From Parascedosporium putredinis (taxonomy: Eukaryota; Ascomycota; Sordariomycetes; Microascales; Microascaceae): a stretch of DNA of 64,000 nucleotides. This document shows positions 13,501 to 26,100 of the stretch, in pieces (within the stretch, counting starts at the first letter, position 1; the number at the start of each line of letters is the position of its first letter). The stretch spans positions 2,470,419 through 2,534,418 of the forward strand of contig CASHTG010000017.1 in NCBI GenBank assembly GCA_949357655.1. The letters run 5' to 3'. The notes under the pieces were generated by a model. The model was given only the letters and a program-made list of their open reading frames with translations. It was not told where the DNA came from and searched no databases. A program made the translations under genes and the position numbers.

Positions 13501-13543
13501 ACGCACGAATGAGAACTATTAAGAAAATCTGGTAGTTCTCTTG
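10513..13543. other. 3-kb stretch of normal GC with no supportable gene
   Basis: The plus strand is pyrimidine-rich around 11650-12480 with several short overlapping ORFs. A TATA-like TTTATAATCCCC precedes an ATG in good context near 12011, but that ORF is only about 16 codons. No protein family or convincing splice pattern was recognised. It may be a long leader or promoter, a decayed gene, or unique filler next to the transposon. The far end includes the 3' flank of the SPP gene. Confidence 0.4.
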
Positions 13544-15425
13544 CTAGTCTTCGTGGGGGTTGTCCGTTCGATATTCCCCTGCCTCAGCAACGGGACCAGA
13601 GATACGAAGGAGGAAAATATCGGTCCGGTCTTGATTTGCATGAACGACACCCCTATCTTCTGCTTTACTACTACTCTCAGCTTTGCTAACGGAGCCAAAA
13701 GGTTCCTTTTGGCTGTGATCTTGGTGTCTCGCCTCCTCTTCCCATTGTTGGCTGACGATGAAGCGGAGGAGCCTTCCGCTCTCATCTAGTTCAACCTCTG
13801 CATCCTCGAAATCAAGACTCCCATCCTCGTTGTAAAGCATCATTTCTCGAATCTCTCCCCGAATTAGGCCTGTAATGAGAAGTGTCCCTATAAGGCTGGG
13901 AACTAAATAGAGTAGGGCCGGCTGGCCATGTTTGAACAAGATTAACATCGTCATTGTACAGAGTAGGCCGAAGGCGTATCCGATGATGGAGGCGTAGAAG
14001 TAGGGTTTCGGAAAATACGTGGGAAATATTTCGGTGGGTTCTCCGTTAGACCCAAGTTTTCTTCTCGATAGGGCCTGGGTCCAAAACCACTCACCCCAGT
14101 TGCCACTCACATTCACGTAGGCGGCCCTCTTCGCAACGTACCTCCGGACCCCGAGATCTCTCCCTTTGAGGACCATATCCGTTCCAGGTGCGTGACTCCC
14201 GTACGGTAAATAGAGAGGCTCATATCGAGTCTTCCTCTGGTAGTGCATCCATAGGTCGAACCGAAGGGCCAGGGCCACCATGATACCGGGAACAACAATA
14301 TCTCCAAGACCGAGAAGGTTGGATTTGGAGCCCGTTTGGATGATTAACTTTACAGGTGCATCGACTTTCATGGCTACGGTGACCATGAAAGGTCTAGAAC
14401 AACACGGTAAGTAAAGGCCGCGTATTAGGAAGGCATGGGAGATATGTTTGGGTTACATACGTGTAGAAAACCATGACAATATCATACACGAACAGGCCAA
14501 TAAGGACTAGAGATCCAGTTGTAAATGTGGTCGGCGAGAGTAGTTGCTGTGTGGCATAACAAAATGCCAGGCCCATGACGTTGGACAGAAAGGCAGAGTT
14601 GGTCAGGTTGTAGGCAATGATGGTTACCATGGTCATCAGAGCGGCTAGGCCGTGGTGGAAGCACAGGGGCGTCTTTTCGTCAAATAGGCCGTGGAGCTTG
14701 AACTCCAGGAACCACCCCTGGGTGAGAAGGCCTCGAAAATCCCACAAACGGCTTTGAAGGACTATCGGCAAGCGAGCGACCGCCAATCGCAAAGGAAGCG
14801 GCCCAAAAGGCATCTCCTTGCCATTCTCGTCCTTAGCTACATATGACTCGTTCCAGATGTGGTGACACCGGGCACGTTGGTTGACCCAATAGATAATTCC
14901 ATGACTATCTCTCCAGACACGAGGGAAAATAAACGAGGCTGCAAGTCGCAGGGCGTGACTGTAAAACACCAGTAGGCTCCCGATAGATGCGGTCGATGTA
15001 TAAATTCGCATCATCATGTTAAGCATCTCGGGCCTGCGTAAAAACTGTATGATGCAATACATACCCACAAGTGCGGTAGATGCTATAAGGGGGAAAACAA
15101 TGGCGTCAGAGGGTTGTAAACTCCCTATGCTTCTGCGGTTCTCGTATTCTCCTTCCTTCCCAATGTCATTTGAAGAAGCGCGCTTCTTACACGGCTTCGC
15201 GGATGCGGGTCGGTGAAGGGTAGCATGAGAGCTAACGTAGAGGATGAAGAGGGTGATGAGTAGGATCTTTAACTCGGCGACCAAAAAATCGCCATGCCTT
15301 CCCCACCACTGCCAAATCGCATCGGCGCCGCAAATTACGGATAGGCCAGGACACGAAGTCTCCAACACCTTTTCTGAGCCGAGCATGGCAAACTGGGACT
15401 GCGAGGCGCAGAAGGCGGATTGCAA
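13544..15425 (-). CDS. Signal peptide peptidase family intramembrane aspartyl protease
   Basis: SPP cleaves signal-peptide remnants and other type II membrane segments within the ER membrane. Exons 15425-14461 and 14393-13544 are joined by a 67-nt intron (GTATGT...TAG) to give 604 aa. Hallmarks are the catalytic YD (FVYD, Asp315), LGLGD (Asp353), and QPAL (about 479-482). Several hydrophobic helices precede them (for example about 51-66, 107-129, 141-167, 261-292 and 303-321). The splice joins VFYT to PFMVTVA exactly at the family's conserved junction. The hydrophilic C-terminal tail (after about 510) is acidic and Ser-rich. No frame break is seen. It lies head to head with the cyclophilin gene (392 nt between starts, probably a shared promoter). 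With YIF1 and the SRP receptor it makes three ER-pathway genes within 15 kb. Confidence 0.93.
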
Positions 15426-15817
15426 ACGAGGAGGTGGCGGCCTGTGGAAGGAAGCTTACCAGCGCAATGATTCTACAAGTATGAGAGAAGTCACGGTTGG
15501 TGTGGGGGCACGTGAGGAATTGGTGAGATCCATAAATAACTTTATATCGAGAGCGAATGGCCTATGTTGCGACGCCCCTAAAGCCTGAGAGAGTCCGCAA
15601 TTGGGAAGCATCAAATGAACGACACTCCCCTCTCATATCCCCACAGCAAACACTCAACTCTTCCAACCCCACGCATGGAATTGAAGGTTAGGATGTACTG
15701 AGGTATAAGTAGGCATTCTCTCCAACAAACCGTCATCCATGATTTGGCTGGGCACCCATCCCAGGTTAATTTCACGCGGTTGAAGAACTGGATTGAGACT
15801 TCTACCCCATCTACAGA

Positions 15818-16384
15818 ATGGCAACGCTCGTCTCAATAGAGACGTCGATGGTAAGTATTTCTCTCGCTGACTTACCGGCCAATTTCTCTCGCTAACTTGT
15901 GAAACCACCTCGGTAGGGAATCTTTGTCCTTGAGCTGTACACGGATCATGCCCCAAAGGCCTGCGAGAACTTTTCCACCCTCGCTCGTCGTGGTTACTAC
16001 AACAACACTCTGATCCACCGCATCATCCCCTCCTTCATGCTCCAGGCTGGCGACCCAACCGGGACTGGGCGCGGCGGGAGCTCGGTCTGGGGTGGACCTT
16101 TTGAGGATGAGATCCACACTGAGCTACGACACACCGGTGCTGGGATCCTGTCAATGGCAAATTCAGGGAAGAACACTAACGGATCGCAGTTCTTCGTCAC
16201 CCTGGCTCCAACCCCATGGTTGGATGGAAAACATACTATCTTTGGAAGGGTAAGAAGTGGTATGGGCGTGGTTAAGAGATTAGGTCTCGTCGAGACGGGG
16301 GCGGATGATAGACCAGTCGAAATCATCAAGATCATCAGAGCACGGGTCATGGAAGATGCAGAAGGCATAACAACCGAGAGATGA
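15818..16384 (+). CDS. CYP1: PPIL1-type cyclophilin (peptidyl-prolyl cis-trans isomerase)
   Basis: Small single-domain cyclophilin. PPIL1 orthologues associate with the spliceosome and isomerise X-Pro bonds. Exon 1 is only 33 nt (15818-15850, MATLVSIETSM), then a 66-nt intron, then exon 2 15917-16384. The protein has 166 aa, normal for the family. Active-site sequence is intact: HRIIPSFMLQAGDPTGTGRGG (Arg, Phe, Gln), MANSGKNTNGSQFF, and the Trp of PWLDGKHTIFG. The tiny first exon is why an open reading frame search starts it too late, at an internal Met (16037). There is no targeting peptide, so nuclear/cytosolic. Convergent with SGF11. Confidence 0.93.
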
Positions 16385-16837
16385 GATCTACCTGTACACC
16401 GCTCCAGACACAAGAAACGCAGCCCAACGCCAAGGCCCTCGTAGCGTAAAATTGCACCCCCGACCTTCCCTAGCCTGTCCAATGCCGTCTTTCCATCTCG
16501 TGTGCCAGTCTACAGTCACAGACCCAAAGTAGGGCGACCAAATATCACAAATGTCTATTGCCATGCAGAGCCAATATTTCACGCCCGCATATGTTTTACA
16601 TGTAAAGGTATAGTACACATGAGGCCCCTTCGCCATTTTGATGATGTAAATACAAATGCCTAACCAATGTGGATGCAAGGCAGGGTTTCAAAATATAGAT
16701 GTGTGTAAAGAATGGAGGGGAAGTGCGAGACGAGGTTCCAAGCGTGACAGCGGCACAAGCCTGGCGATTGTCGAGTTAATATCTCGGGGATAGCTACAAA
16801 CCGAGCCAGTTGTGGACCGTTCAAGTGAATCAGCAGC
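16385..16837. other. Convergent intergenic region, cyclophilin to SGF11
   Basis: 3' flanks of two convergent genes. Nothing else is recognised. Confidence 0.5.
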
Positions 16838-18225
16838 TCAACAGGAGCCCCTGGAGACATTTGCGATCCCATAGGGTGCACATCCATTCGCGACCTTGAA
16901 CGACTCTTGGGACACTTCGGTACCTAAGTTTAACGGGGGAGACGACATCGTGCCTGACGATTCAGAGGCTACATCGGGATCTCGTCCATTCTTGGCTGGC
17001 GATGACAGGAGCGCTTTGTTGACAAGCTTGCCCCCTTTTGAGGGGCGAGGTTCCTTTCGCGTTCCCTTCTTGACTGATACGGCATCTAGGCTCTTTTTGG
17101 TGAGGCGTCAGGCCTATGTTCGACACTCAAGTGCGAGCCAGGCTTGAGTTTATCCTTTTAGTGGCAAGAGACCCTTTCGGTGGCTTGATCTTTATCTTCA
17201 CAGCTGGCGTTGATGGTTTAAGCTTCTTCTTCCTGTGACTTGTCTCCGAGTCTTCGTCATCTTCGATTTGATCCACATCCTCTTTTTCGGGCTCGAAGCC
17301 CGGGAGCCTGGTTTGGGTGTGCCTTTCTGGCTTGACGGTGGGGTGGCATCTTGACTATTTGCGTTGCTGCCATTGCTGATTTTTGGGCTGCTGCCCTGCT
17401 CGCATTCCGTCCGCTATTTCCGATACATGCGCCCATGTGATTATTGAGCCTTGTGACGAGGATGCATCGTTTGCACTTGCTACAAGTGGCTGAAGGGAAA
17501 GACAATACATTGGCCGGACGCTGTTCAGGAGCTCCGCCCTCGTCGAGTTTTTTTCCATATCCTTCTTCTTCTTCCCCGACCAGGGCCCTGCGGAACCCAC
17601 GTCTGACCGTAGATATCGTAGCCTTGTTTGTCAATGTATGGATGCTTTTACAATATATTCCACTCGGATCAGGCTTTCGAGAGCCCTTTCCATCTGTCGG
17701 GTATAGAAGTCGAGGAAGGTGACATCTTGGGCAAAGAATGTCTTTCGTGGTTTTGAGCGGGTTTCCTTTTAGTGTTACTTTGCCATCCTCGTAAATAGCA
17801 GCGTCAGTTTCGATTCTAACGTCTGGTTTTGAATCCGCGCCACCATCTGCCGCGTCGGATGCAAGCTTCTCAACACGGATCGAGGCAGTAGCCGCTCTGG
17901 CAAGCTTTTCTTCCATGTGTGTCTTGCTAAGAAGGTCCTGGACAACGTTGTACAGGATATCATCGAGAACTACCCGGGCCTAGGAAGAGGTAAACACAAG
18001 TTAATACAATAGAAGGGCTAAGGTTGAAAGAAAGAGAGGGAAGGAATGATGAAAAGGGGACAAAATCTATCCTACAGGCTGGTTGGCGGCAGCAGGAAAG
18101 GTAGGCAAATGATTGGGCAAACATGGGATATCTGGTGGGCGTAGGCAATCGCATACAACCTGGTCGAGAGTATCGCCATCCTCAGTAGGAGGGATGACTC
18201 CTGCTTTGCCGGCCGGTGACGCCAT
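16838..18225 (-). CDS. SGF11: SAGA deubiquitinase-module protein Sgf11 (reading frame broken at several homopolymers)
   Basis: Sgf11 anchors the histone H2B deubiquitinase module to SAGA. Exon 1 is 18225-18076 (MASPAGKAGVIPP..., 50 codons), followed by a 96-nt intron. Exon 2 starts at 17979 with the amphipathic helix VVLDDILYNVVQDLLSK that contacts the module. Then come CPRCHLPRL and the diagnostic Sgf11 zinc finger CSKCKRCILVTRLNNHMGAC (here Cys-X2-Cys...His-X4-Cys, plus-strand about 17420-17490). The family frame survives only if single bases are added in runs at 17646-17649, 17572-17573, 17548-17554, 17380-17384, 17283-17287, 17156-17159 and 17094-17098. The longest continuous ORF therefore misreads the middle and truncates the basic/Ser-rich tail. 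The stop at 16838-16840 applies only if all seven corrections are right. The family call is firm; the exact C-terminus is not. Confidence 0.8.
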
Positions 18226-19793
18226 GGCTGCGCGTGGGGCTGGTATAACGAGAGAAGGGAAAATATGGCGAAAGACTTCGAGATTAGTTGCTGCGACTCG
18301 TTTTGGTGTTCAGAATCGGCTCGCTAGGTTAGGCGGGAGCAGCTCCTTGGGAGGGCCGTTATCCCAAAGGGAATTAAGGTGAATCGAACCCCAGTGTAGA
18401 CTCAATCTTTGAAGGAGAGACAAGAGGGTAAGTAGAGAAGGGGGTTCGGAGAATGATAAGGTCACGAGGATAAGGGAAGAATTGGTTGATGAAGAAGTGT
18501 GAGGTGAATGAATAATCAAATCAGTGAAGAGAAGGGGGAAAGTTGTCGGTTGAGCCTTGCCGGATTAATCGGGGTTGAATGAGTATGTGGGATTCAAGCT
18601 CACCATCGCTCCAGTTGCTTAAGTCACTAGAATTTGATGGTTTACGCTGGAAGATGAGCGCCAATGGGGCTCCTGTCTAGGTACATGCAGGGTAAGGGGA
18701 AATATTTCAATGTTAGTCGCAGGTTTGAAAGGAAGAGTATTGTTTGTCCTTGAGGTCCGTTTATCCTCGATGGGGGATGCAGGGCAGCCTCAAGGAGCAG
18801 GAAACAGAAGTCACCAAGGTTTTGTTTCTTCCGCTACGACTACTGTAACCAGCCCTGCGCTTGGAATGTCTAAGGCGGGTACTAGGTAATAAATGTGCTG
18901 GACCGATTATTCCAGCGAATGTTCGTGCTGCTCATAGCAGATCCAAGCCACTCTTGCCATCTCAATGCTGGCTGGCTGGCGAGTTACCAATAATATTGAA
19001 TTACTTACTTATAGTAACACCCATTGATGATTTTACGTGTCCTTCGTCCAGTTGAGACACGCAGAATCAGCAGCCATCCCCGATTATCAGTGCCCGCTTC
19101 TTATTAGATCGAAGAGCCTGGTACGTAGGCTTCGGAGGATAAAGTTGATTTTAATCACTTCACCCGACAGAGATGGAAGATAAAATGAGCGCCAGTTGAT
19201 GTATATTCAGGTCATTTGCAACTGTTGCTGTCCTCTGAAACATCTCTCCTCGACTGGCTAGTTGGTCACGATAACATCAGGAAAGAACCTGGAGAGCGAA
19301 GGGTCCACGGCCACTGACCCTCGTCAAACAAACACTCGAGGTCGATCATCCTCTCTGTCCGAGCCCCGAGGCTGGAGAAATTCCTTCTCCTGTTGTCACT
19401 CGGTATACTGCTTATCGATTAATATCGTGTCAGACCTCGGGAGGTGTTTTCAATTTGACTAATCGCGTGGCGCCCATCCAAACAATTCGTTGATCGATTG
19501 GCATTGACTGTTTGTGTCGCCCCATCCGCCTGATATTTGTGAGTAAAAGCCACATTTCCGGACTATCGCAGCTTTGTCCTGGGTGGCTCTTCCACCCAAG
19601 TCTATCCTATAGCCACCTCTGTATTGAGGAAACAAGCCAACACAACAAAGGCGCTGGCTGTATTATCCCGATTATCACCGCTCGCCCTCAACCACACGGG
19701 GTCTTTTCGCCTTTTTCCCACACGCTCATTCCCGCCATCGATATTCCCATCCCTGCGCAAGGCTGTTGGACCCATCCCATCGTTTGAGCGACC
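18226..19793. other. Divergent intergenic region, SGF11 and the acetyltransferase gene
   Basis: 1.57 kb, likely containing both promoters and leaders. Short ORFs here have no recognisable content. Confidence 0.45.
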
Positions 19794-20869
19794 ATGTCCA
19801 CTCCGAATCTTGGGGCCAAGTCGAATCAGTCATCGATACTATCGTTCCTACATCAAAAGGGGCCCAGATACACAGCACCTCCTTTGGCCGCGCTCAACAG
19901 CCAACACCGACCGGCTGCAGGCGGGGTGTCGCCATCCCCTATCCTGCCACCTACGGCCTTGTCAAGCAGCGCCACATCTGATTCAGCAGCCAAGGAGTTT
20001 GCTCAACCGTAAATCCCCATCCCCAAGCGACCATACGACCGATATCCGCCGATGATATAGCTCCCCTTCGCCGTATAAACTCGCTCCTCCTTCCTGTATC
20101 CTACCCTGAGAGCTTCTACCAGCGTATTCTGGACCCTTCTGCCTCTGCGTTATTCTCCCGCGTAATCGTCTGGTCTGACAGCGGCTCCACTTCGTATCCT
20201 ACCAAAGTTATCGGGGGCATAGTTTGCCGCATTGACGAAACTGCTTCAATTTCCAGGGCCCACGAAGCAGCAACTACTGGCCCCGTTCTTTACATCGAAT
20301 CACTATGTCTCCTCTCGGCCTACCGATCCCTCGGCCTCGCCTCAGCCGCCCTCGAAGAAGTCCTAGCTGCCGTTCGCCGGGATGAAACACTACGGATTCA
20401 AAGAGTTTACGCTCATGCTTGGACGGAGAATAAGGAAGGTCTAGAATGGTACAAATCTCGGGGGTTCTTATGCCACCCTGAGCCCATTAATGGTTACTAT
20501 ATCAAACTACGGCCAGACACCGCCTGGGTTGTCCACCGGGACATTTCCTTCTCTTCTCCAACGCTTTCGAGCCTAACATCCACATCCCAATCCCCAGTAC
20601 ATTTACTGCCGGCTACACATCTAAATCCGGCAGCGTCTATCGCCAGGTTGCCCTCAAAAACCAACCACCACCCCCGGAACAAATCCGGGCCAATCCTTCC
20701 AAAACCAGAGGCCCGAGACTGAATGGAACGATCTGCCTGCGGACATGGCACCTCCAGTTAGGTCTGTGGGCGGAAGAAGTGACGGGAGTTCGGCACAGAG
20801 CTCCAGAAGCAGTTCCCTAGCAAGAAAGAGAAGGGACAGGTTCTACCCCTCGAGGCATTTGGGTGTTAG
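19794..20869 (+). CDS. GNAT N-acetyltransferase, Naa50-like (frame broken; hidden from simple ORF calls)
   Basis: Probable N-alpha-acetyltransferase of the Naa50 type. The N-terminus (19794-about 20000) reads MSTPNLGAKSNQSSILSFLH and is low-complexity. The GNAT core then runs from TIRPISADDIAPLRRINSLL (about 20030) to KSRGF...NGYYIKLRPDTAW (about 20520). It includes the acetyl-CoA loop R-S-L-G-L-A (R/Q-x-x-G-x-A) and the conserved ESLCLLSAYRSLGLASAAL. The core frame is open for over 650 nt but lacks an ATG, so it is easily overlooked. One base must be restored near 19998-20009, near 20540 and in the C5 run 20671-20675. The tail then reads through RPETEWNDLPADMAPP and RKRRDRFYP. A further restoration at about 20846-20849 gives a stop at 20867-20869. 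Convergent with glucokinase. Confidence 0.75.
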
Positions 20870-21235
20870 CTTACCAGCAAAGCCTTTCGTGTCGCAAATA
20901 TATAAAAGGAGGACATCTTGTTTGCGGATGGGCAACGGCAGGACCCGGATATGTCCCTCACACCATATTTTAAAGGCGTCAAAGGATAAAGCAGACACTA
21001 GACTCCTCAATATACAGTTGCAATGCCATGCTCAAACAGCCTCAGAAGGCTTTGGACGTATAAATTTAGGCGGGCACGCACCATGGTCTGAAAGCGCTCG
21101 ATAAATCATGACCGATAAATAACAAGTTTGAAGAAGATACTTATAGACACGGTGTGTTTGATAGAACATTTAGAGCGGGAACAATATGAGCTCAAACATA
21201 TGAGGAAAATGGAGATCAAGGATAGTGTTGTTTCG
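20870..21235. other. Convergent intergenic region
   Basis: 3' flanks of the acetyltransferase and glucokinase genes. Nothing else seen. Confidence 0.5.
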
Positions 21236-23144
21236 CTACGCCCTCCGTTGGCGTGCCCACCATAAAGCTGCAAGAGCAACAATTCCAACAACGCCGGCTA
21301 CCGTGAATGTCGTGGTCGAACTCAAGTCCTCTCCTGTATCGACTAGGCAGTCAGCGTCCCAGTTATTATTCCCTACTCAAACCAGCCTAGGTGACGCGAG
21401 ACCGCCCACCATAGCTGAGGTGCGCCTAGTGAAATGCTGTGTTTTACGTACTTGTCTCTGCCTTTGCTTTGTACTCAAAGTCAGTCTCGCTTTCCATCTT
21501 AGCTGCCACCAACGCGATGAGAGCTGCGCCAACTCCGCTACCGTCCTTAGCGATGCCTATTCTAATCCGTTCTGCGCCCTCAGGGCCGATACCATCAATA
21601 GCTTTCAAAGCTTCGTAAATCATGTCTCGGAAGAAGGGGTAATGCTCTACCAGACTCCCGTCCACACCAATATCGACAACTTCCTTGTCAGGGCCATCTA
21701 GCTTCCCAGATTGCAGTACGATAGCAGCAATTGCTACCGCAGATAATCTCGCAGCTCGTCGCCCTACTGCATTTGCAACTGCTTTGAAGGATTGAGCATC
21801 CTCGAGAGATGGCGCAAAGATGTCCAGAGCGCTTTCAAGTTCCTGTCGGAGCGTCGACAACTCAGGGGTATTGTCGGCAGCTGCCACTGACATTATGGAG
21901 CTATCAAGTCCCCATGGCTTGAGAAGGCCAGACTGCGGGCTGACATTGGTGGTTGATTTCCAGTCGTTGAAACTTGAGTTAGCATCTCGGAAAAGTGAGA
22001 CGGATTCATCTTTCATCATGTCCAAAGTAGCCAGGCGCACGATTTCGCCTAGGAACATTCCAGAGACTCTCTTCTCAAATTTTTGCACGCCCCGATTGAC
22101 TGTGGACTCATCAAGAGCAGCATCCCATCGCGTGGTAGGGAGGACATTCAACTGATTATCAAATGATCCCCATTCTGTGTTGATAACCATCTCGCCCGTG
22201 GATTTGTCATAGGTACCATCTAAGGGTTTTCTGATCTTAGAAAGCTTTTCTAAATACGCCCCGTTGGTTCCAGTGCCGAAAATTGCGCCGAGGATCGGTT
22301 GAGATCCTTCTGTTGAGGTGTAGGCACGCGCCATCAACGTCCCAACAGTGTCGTTGACAAGAGCTGCCACTTTTACGGGGAGTCCAAGCCGGTCTATTGC
22401 CTCTTGAAGAAGGCCACAAACGTCCTCACCGATAGCATCGGGGATGTCGAAGCCCTTTGTCCACCGTATAAGCTTACCCTTGTTAATCCCCACTTGGTTT
22501 ACAGGAAAACTGAACGTGAAGCCCAGGCGAAATGGGTCTCTGGCGCTAGAGGGGCCGGTCATCTGTTTCTTCGTCTCTACGAAGTGTTCCTCGTGGTGGG
22601 CTCTGAGGAACTCTTCAATCTGATCGGCCAAGAAGGAGAATAGCTCACGAGCAGTCTTAGCGACCATCAACTCCTTAGGAATTGCCACCTTATTGAAGGT
22701 AAGATTAAATGTCGTATCGCCATTCAGCTGGACCGAGCAAACACGGAAGTTCGTGCCCCCGAGATCGACAGCGAGATAGAGGCCCTATTACAGCGAATGA
22801 GATATGTTAGAGGTACGGTTTAGGAGGCAATAACAAGAAGCGAGATTGAGACTAGGATCACACCTTCTCAGTCCCATCTGGCACGCGAGTGACATAAGTC
22901 GGGATTTGGCTTATGCTTGATCCATCCGTTTTGAGGCCCTCGTCTATCGAAGGTCAGCTTTAAGAAAACGACAAGTGCGTATGTTAAACAAAGGGGAAAG
23001 AGGCGACAGCGTTGGGAAGCCATTCTTTCATGTCAAGCCGGACTCACCCATCTGGCGGAGGAACTCATGTGTATAGTGAGTAAGGTCATGGTCAGTGACC
23101 TCAAATTGAGAGATAACCTTCCTAGTTTCGGCTTCCAGCGCCAT
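21236..23144 (-). CDS. GLK1: Glucokinase with a C-terminal hydrophobic tail
   Basis: Phosphorylates glucose at the head of glycolysis. Four exons, 23144-23048, 22943-22864, 22784-21452 and 21342-21236, join in phase to 538 aa. Key features are the ATP phosphate loop LAVDLGGTNFR (about 63-73), LGFTFSFPVNQ (146-156), catalytic Asp204 in LVNDTVGTLMA, and GTGTNGAY (229-236). Sequence agrees with the fungal glucokinase branch (IPKELMVAKT) rather than classical hexokinase. The last exon is easily missed because the previous ORF ends two codons into intron 3. It adds a hydrophobic segment (VAGVVGIVALAALWWARQRR) followed by basic residues, a likely tail anchor. The start was chosen at MALEAETRKV; an in-frame upstream extension looks like leader. 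All splice sites are GT-AG and no frame break is seen. Confidence 0.93.
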
Positions 23145-26100
23145 TTCGAGTGGTCTTGACGTTGGTAGGATTGTTGGGAATGGCGCGGGATTTTCGCACA
23201 CAAACTCTTGAAAAATAAGGTTGCGATTTTGACACAGCAACCGTCCGGTAGAAAGCTGTGAGGGGAGCAAGCTTGAGAGGAACCTGAGATGAGTCGGGTC
23301 TTGCTGAACTAACAGTGAGCTCTAGGGCCAGGCAGTCACTGCAAGTCAGTCGATATCGAATAAGGTGTAATGGGAAACTTGATGCGGTGCTCTTTTCGCT
23401 TTGGCAGGTTTTGGCGGTGTTGCTGGGAAGAAAGTTGGTGAAAGGGGAGGATTTGACCTCGGGTGATGTAAGGGGTTTTAAGGCAGACAGGGCGGGCTTT
23501 CAAAACATCTCTTGTGGTGGATAAAAGTGGGTAGGGAGGGGATCATGAATGCATAAGTGGATGAAATGGATGGGCATGGTGTGAAGAGCTCATGCGGGGG
23601 AATGCTTGGCTTTTGGATCAGAGGCGAAGGTCAGGTCGTCATCGATAGCGAGGTACACAGAACGGCATGTTCCTCTCAGTGCGTTTGCGACACGGACGTT
23701 GCATTCGCCGCATGCACTTGGTGCTAGCCAAGCAGGTCCTCAAGTGCGTTCGCTCTCACGCAACTCAACAACCTGATTCAACTTTGGGGGTTTTTTTGGA
23801 TGTGTTTTTTCTCGCCAGGCACGCAAGGCAAAGGCATCTAGATGTGATACATTGATAGATACCACACAAGACTGCCAGGGGAAATGCTTCGAAAGTGTAG
23901 GGACGTGGTAATGAATGGTTGGTACAATTATTGCTGGAGGCTCACGACGCCGCTTGGTGTTCAGTCCAGAGTGAACGGAAATTGTTCCATCTGGATGGAT
24001 GCCAAAGGTAGTATCAACAGGATAATTCGGTGCAAGTACTACTTGGCGAGAGAAAGACCAACCGCCCCACCCCCAAAAAAAAAATGAAGAAGATGCGGTC
24101 CGGATCGGCGGGGAGACGTTCCGGGAGTCTCGCAGACCAACAAACGTAAACGGACAAGAAACATACCAAGACAACGAGAACCAAAAAAGGCATGAAAGAA
24201 GACTAAAGGAGTGGCAGGCTAGGCCACGGTGCCAGTGACCCTTTGTACTATTAACTTCCCAAGTCTCCCCATCGCAACAGCTGTGATTCGAAGACGAGGA
24301 GACAACTGCACGCCATGAAGCGCCAGCGTCCGCGTCGCCAGCTAAGCAAGCCGTGGTGACTGTTTAGAACAAAGGCGGCTTTAAAAGCTGCGGCGCTCTT
24401 GCGCGAAAAAGGTGGTTGCGGTCCCAAGGTCCGTTTCAATTGGCAACGACGTTAAGAGTCTTCCACTCCGCCGCAAGACTCCACAAGTCCTCAACACCCA
24501 TCAGACACTTTTTTTTTTGGATGGTTCCACGCCTCGCTTCCCGTCTTTTCTCAAAGTTTAGGATGCTCCGTTTTACTTCGCCTACTGACTCCTTTTGAAT
24601 TTGGAGTCTAGGAAAGGAACGCCGAGGGTTGTGGCCAGAAGCTGGTCGGCTGCGATTTGTGACCCGTAAGGTTGTACCGTTGTGTCGAAGCTTAGTATTG
24701 GGTCGGTGTATTTCAAAAGGGCCGGATCCTTCGCAATTTTGCCGCCTCTCTAAGGGTGAAGCCTAACACCAGGCTACTTCAATATTGACATAGGAGGGAC
24801 TGACGGGGGATATCACGATAGAACCAGAGGGCTTTCTTTTTCTTTCCTGAGATGTTCAAGAAGCAAAGAAGAACCACTGTAATTTTGGGCTTAGTGAGAC
24901 AATGAACCAACACTAAGAAAGGGGACTAAAAATGTTTCCGAGGAGAAAGGGGAGCATGTCGTGGAGAAGACGCAAAAGAGAAGGGGAAAAATAAAGACGG
25001 GGAGGGGGGCATATAAACGACTTTTTCTTGTAATATTATAAATTATCAAATGGAATGGATCCATCCATTGTAACTAGATAAAACAATAAAGAGGAGGTGG
25101 AGCTCAGAGATGTGGGATTGACTTGTCTTGTTGGAGACAGCCAGACACATGGATCAATTGATCTTTATTTTTACTGGCCTCCATAATCTCACTCAAGGAC
25201 ACCAAAAGGAAACCAATCGATCATGATACTTATACTCCACATTTGCTCATTTATCACCTGTCCATCCTTCAGAGAGGGGAGTTTTCGATGTTGCTCTTCA
25301 ACCAATAATACCTCGCGCGCCGGAAAACCCAACCCATCAGAACAGCATACTTTCTTTCGTGTACATCGAGGACCCTATCATCAATTCCTAAGCTGAGGAC
25401 CAAGACACGCCTCGACCTCCTTCACCGGCTGGACCGACATCTCTTGATGTGACTTCGACCCAGGAACTGGCCCTCTTTATTGCCTGGCTTGCCGACGTCA
25501 CTTCACACGCACGTAGCGTAGCCTAAGAGTCTTTCCAAGAACGAGCAAGAACAAAATCACGCGAGGAAAGATATCGGAAAAAGAAGGGTAGTGGGGTTTA
25601 CCAGCCCCATCCACAACATCCATAGAATAGATCTATCCCAGCTTCAATTCCTTCAACTATAATCCTCTAGTTTCTTCCCTTCGGTGCTTAAGGCCCAGAA
25701 ATAACACCTCAATCTACCTCGGTAGTATCCCTCCAGCCCAGTTGTGTGGGTGCCTCAGACTTCAGCGGACGGACACCAAAAAGACACAGGCGAGAGAGGG
25801 AAATGATTGGAAGAGACAGTTAATTAGAAGCAACGATCGAGGAGCTTCGCTCATCAAATTCGTGTCACTATCGGGACGGAACGAACTTTTCGGGTTGGAT
25901 CGATATACGAATGGGGGATTGTCGAAGGGGAACCACAATCTCCATTTCAAGGCAGGTTGTACCAGGTGAAGAAAGTCCTAGGAAAGTCCTAGTCCTGGAT
26001 TACTTAAATCACTAGTCAGAAATTCCAGGACGGAACGGTGAGCTGTCAAGCCAAAACGGTTGATGTCTAAGATTCGACCGTATTCAAGTTCTTCACCTTC

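Noticed and set aside
17355..17916. Interpretation of SGF11 as a degraded pseudogene
   Set aside because: All breaks sit in mononucleotide runs and corrected frames give continuous family-like sequence; substitutions and internal stops otherwise absent.
18371..18384. tRNA B-box-like GGTTCGATTC on the minus strand
   Set aside because: No matching A box, acceptor stem or cloverleaf around it.
23740..24174. 144-codon minus-strand ORF
   Set aside because: No domain, odd runs derived from T/A homopolymers, and it lies in a promoter-like region.
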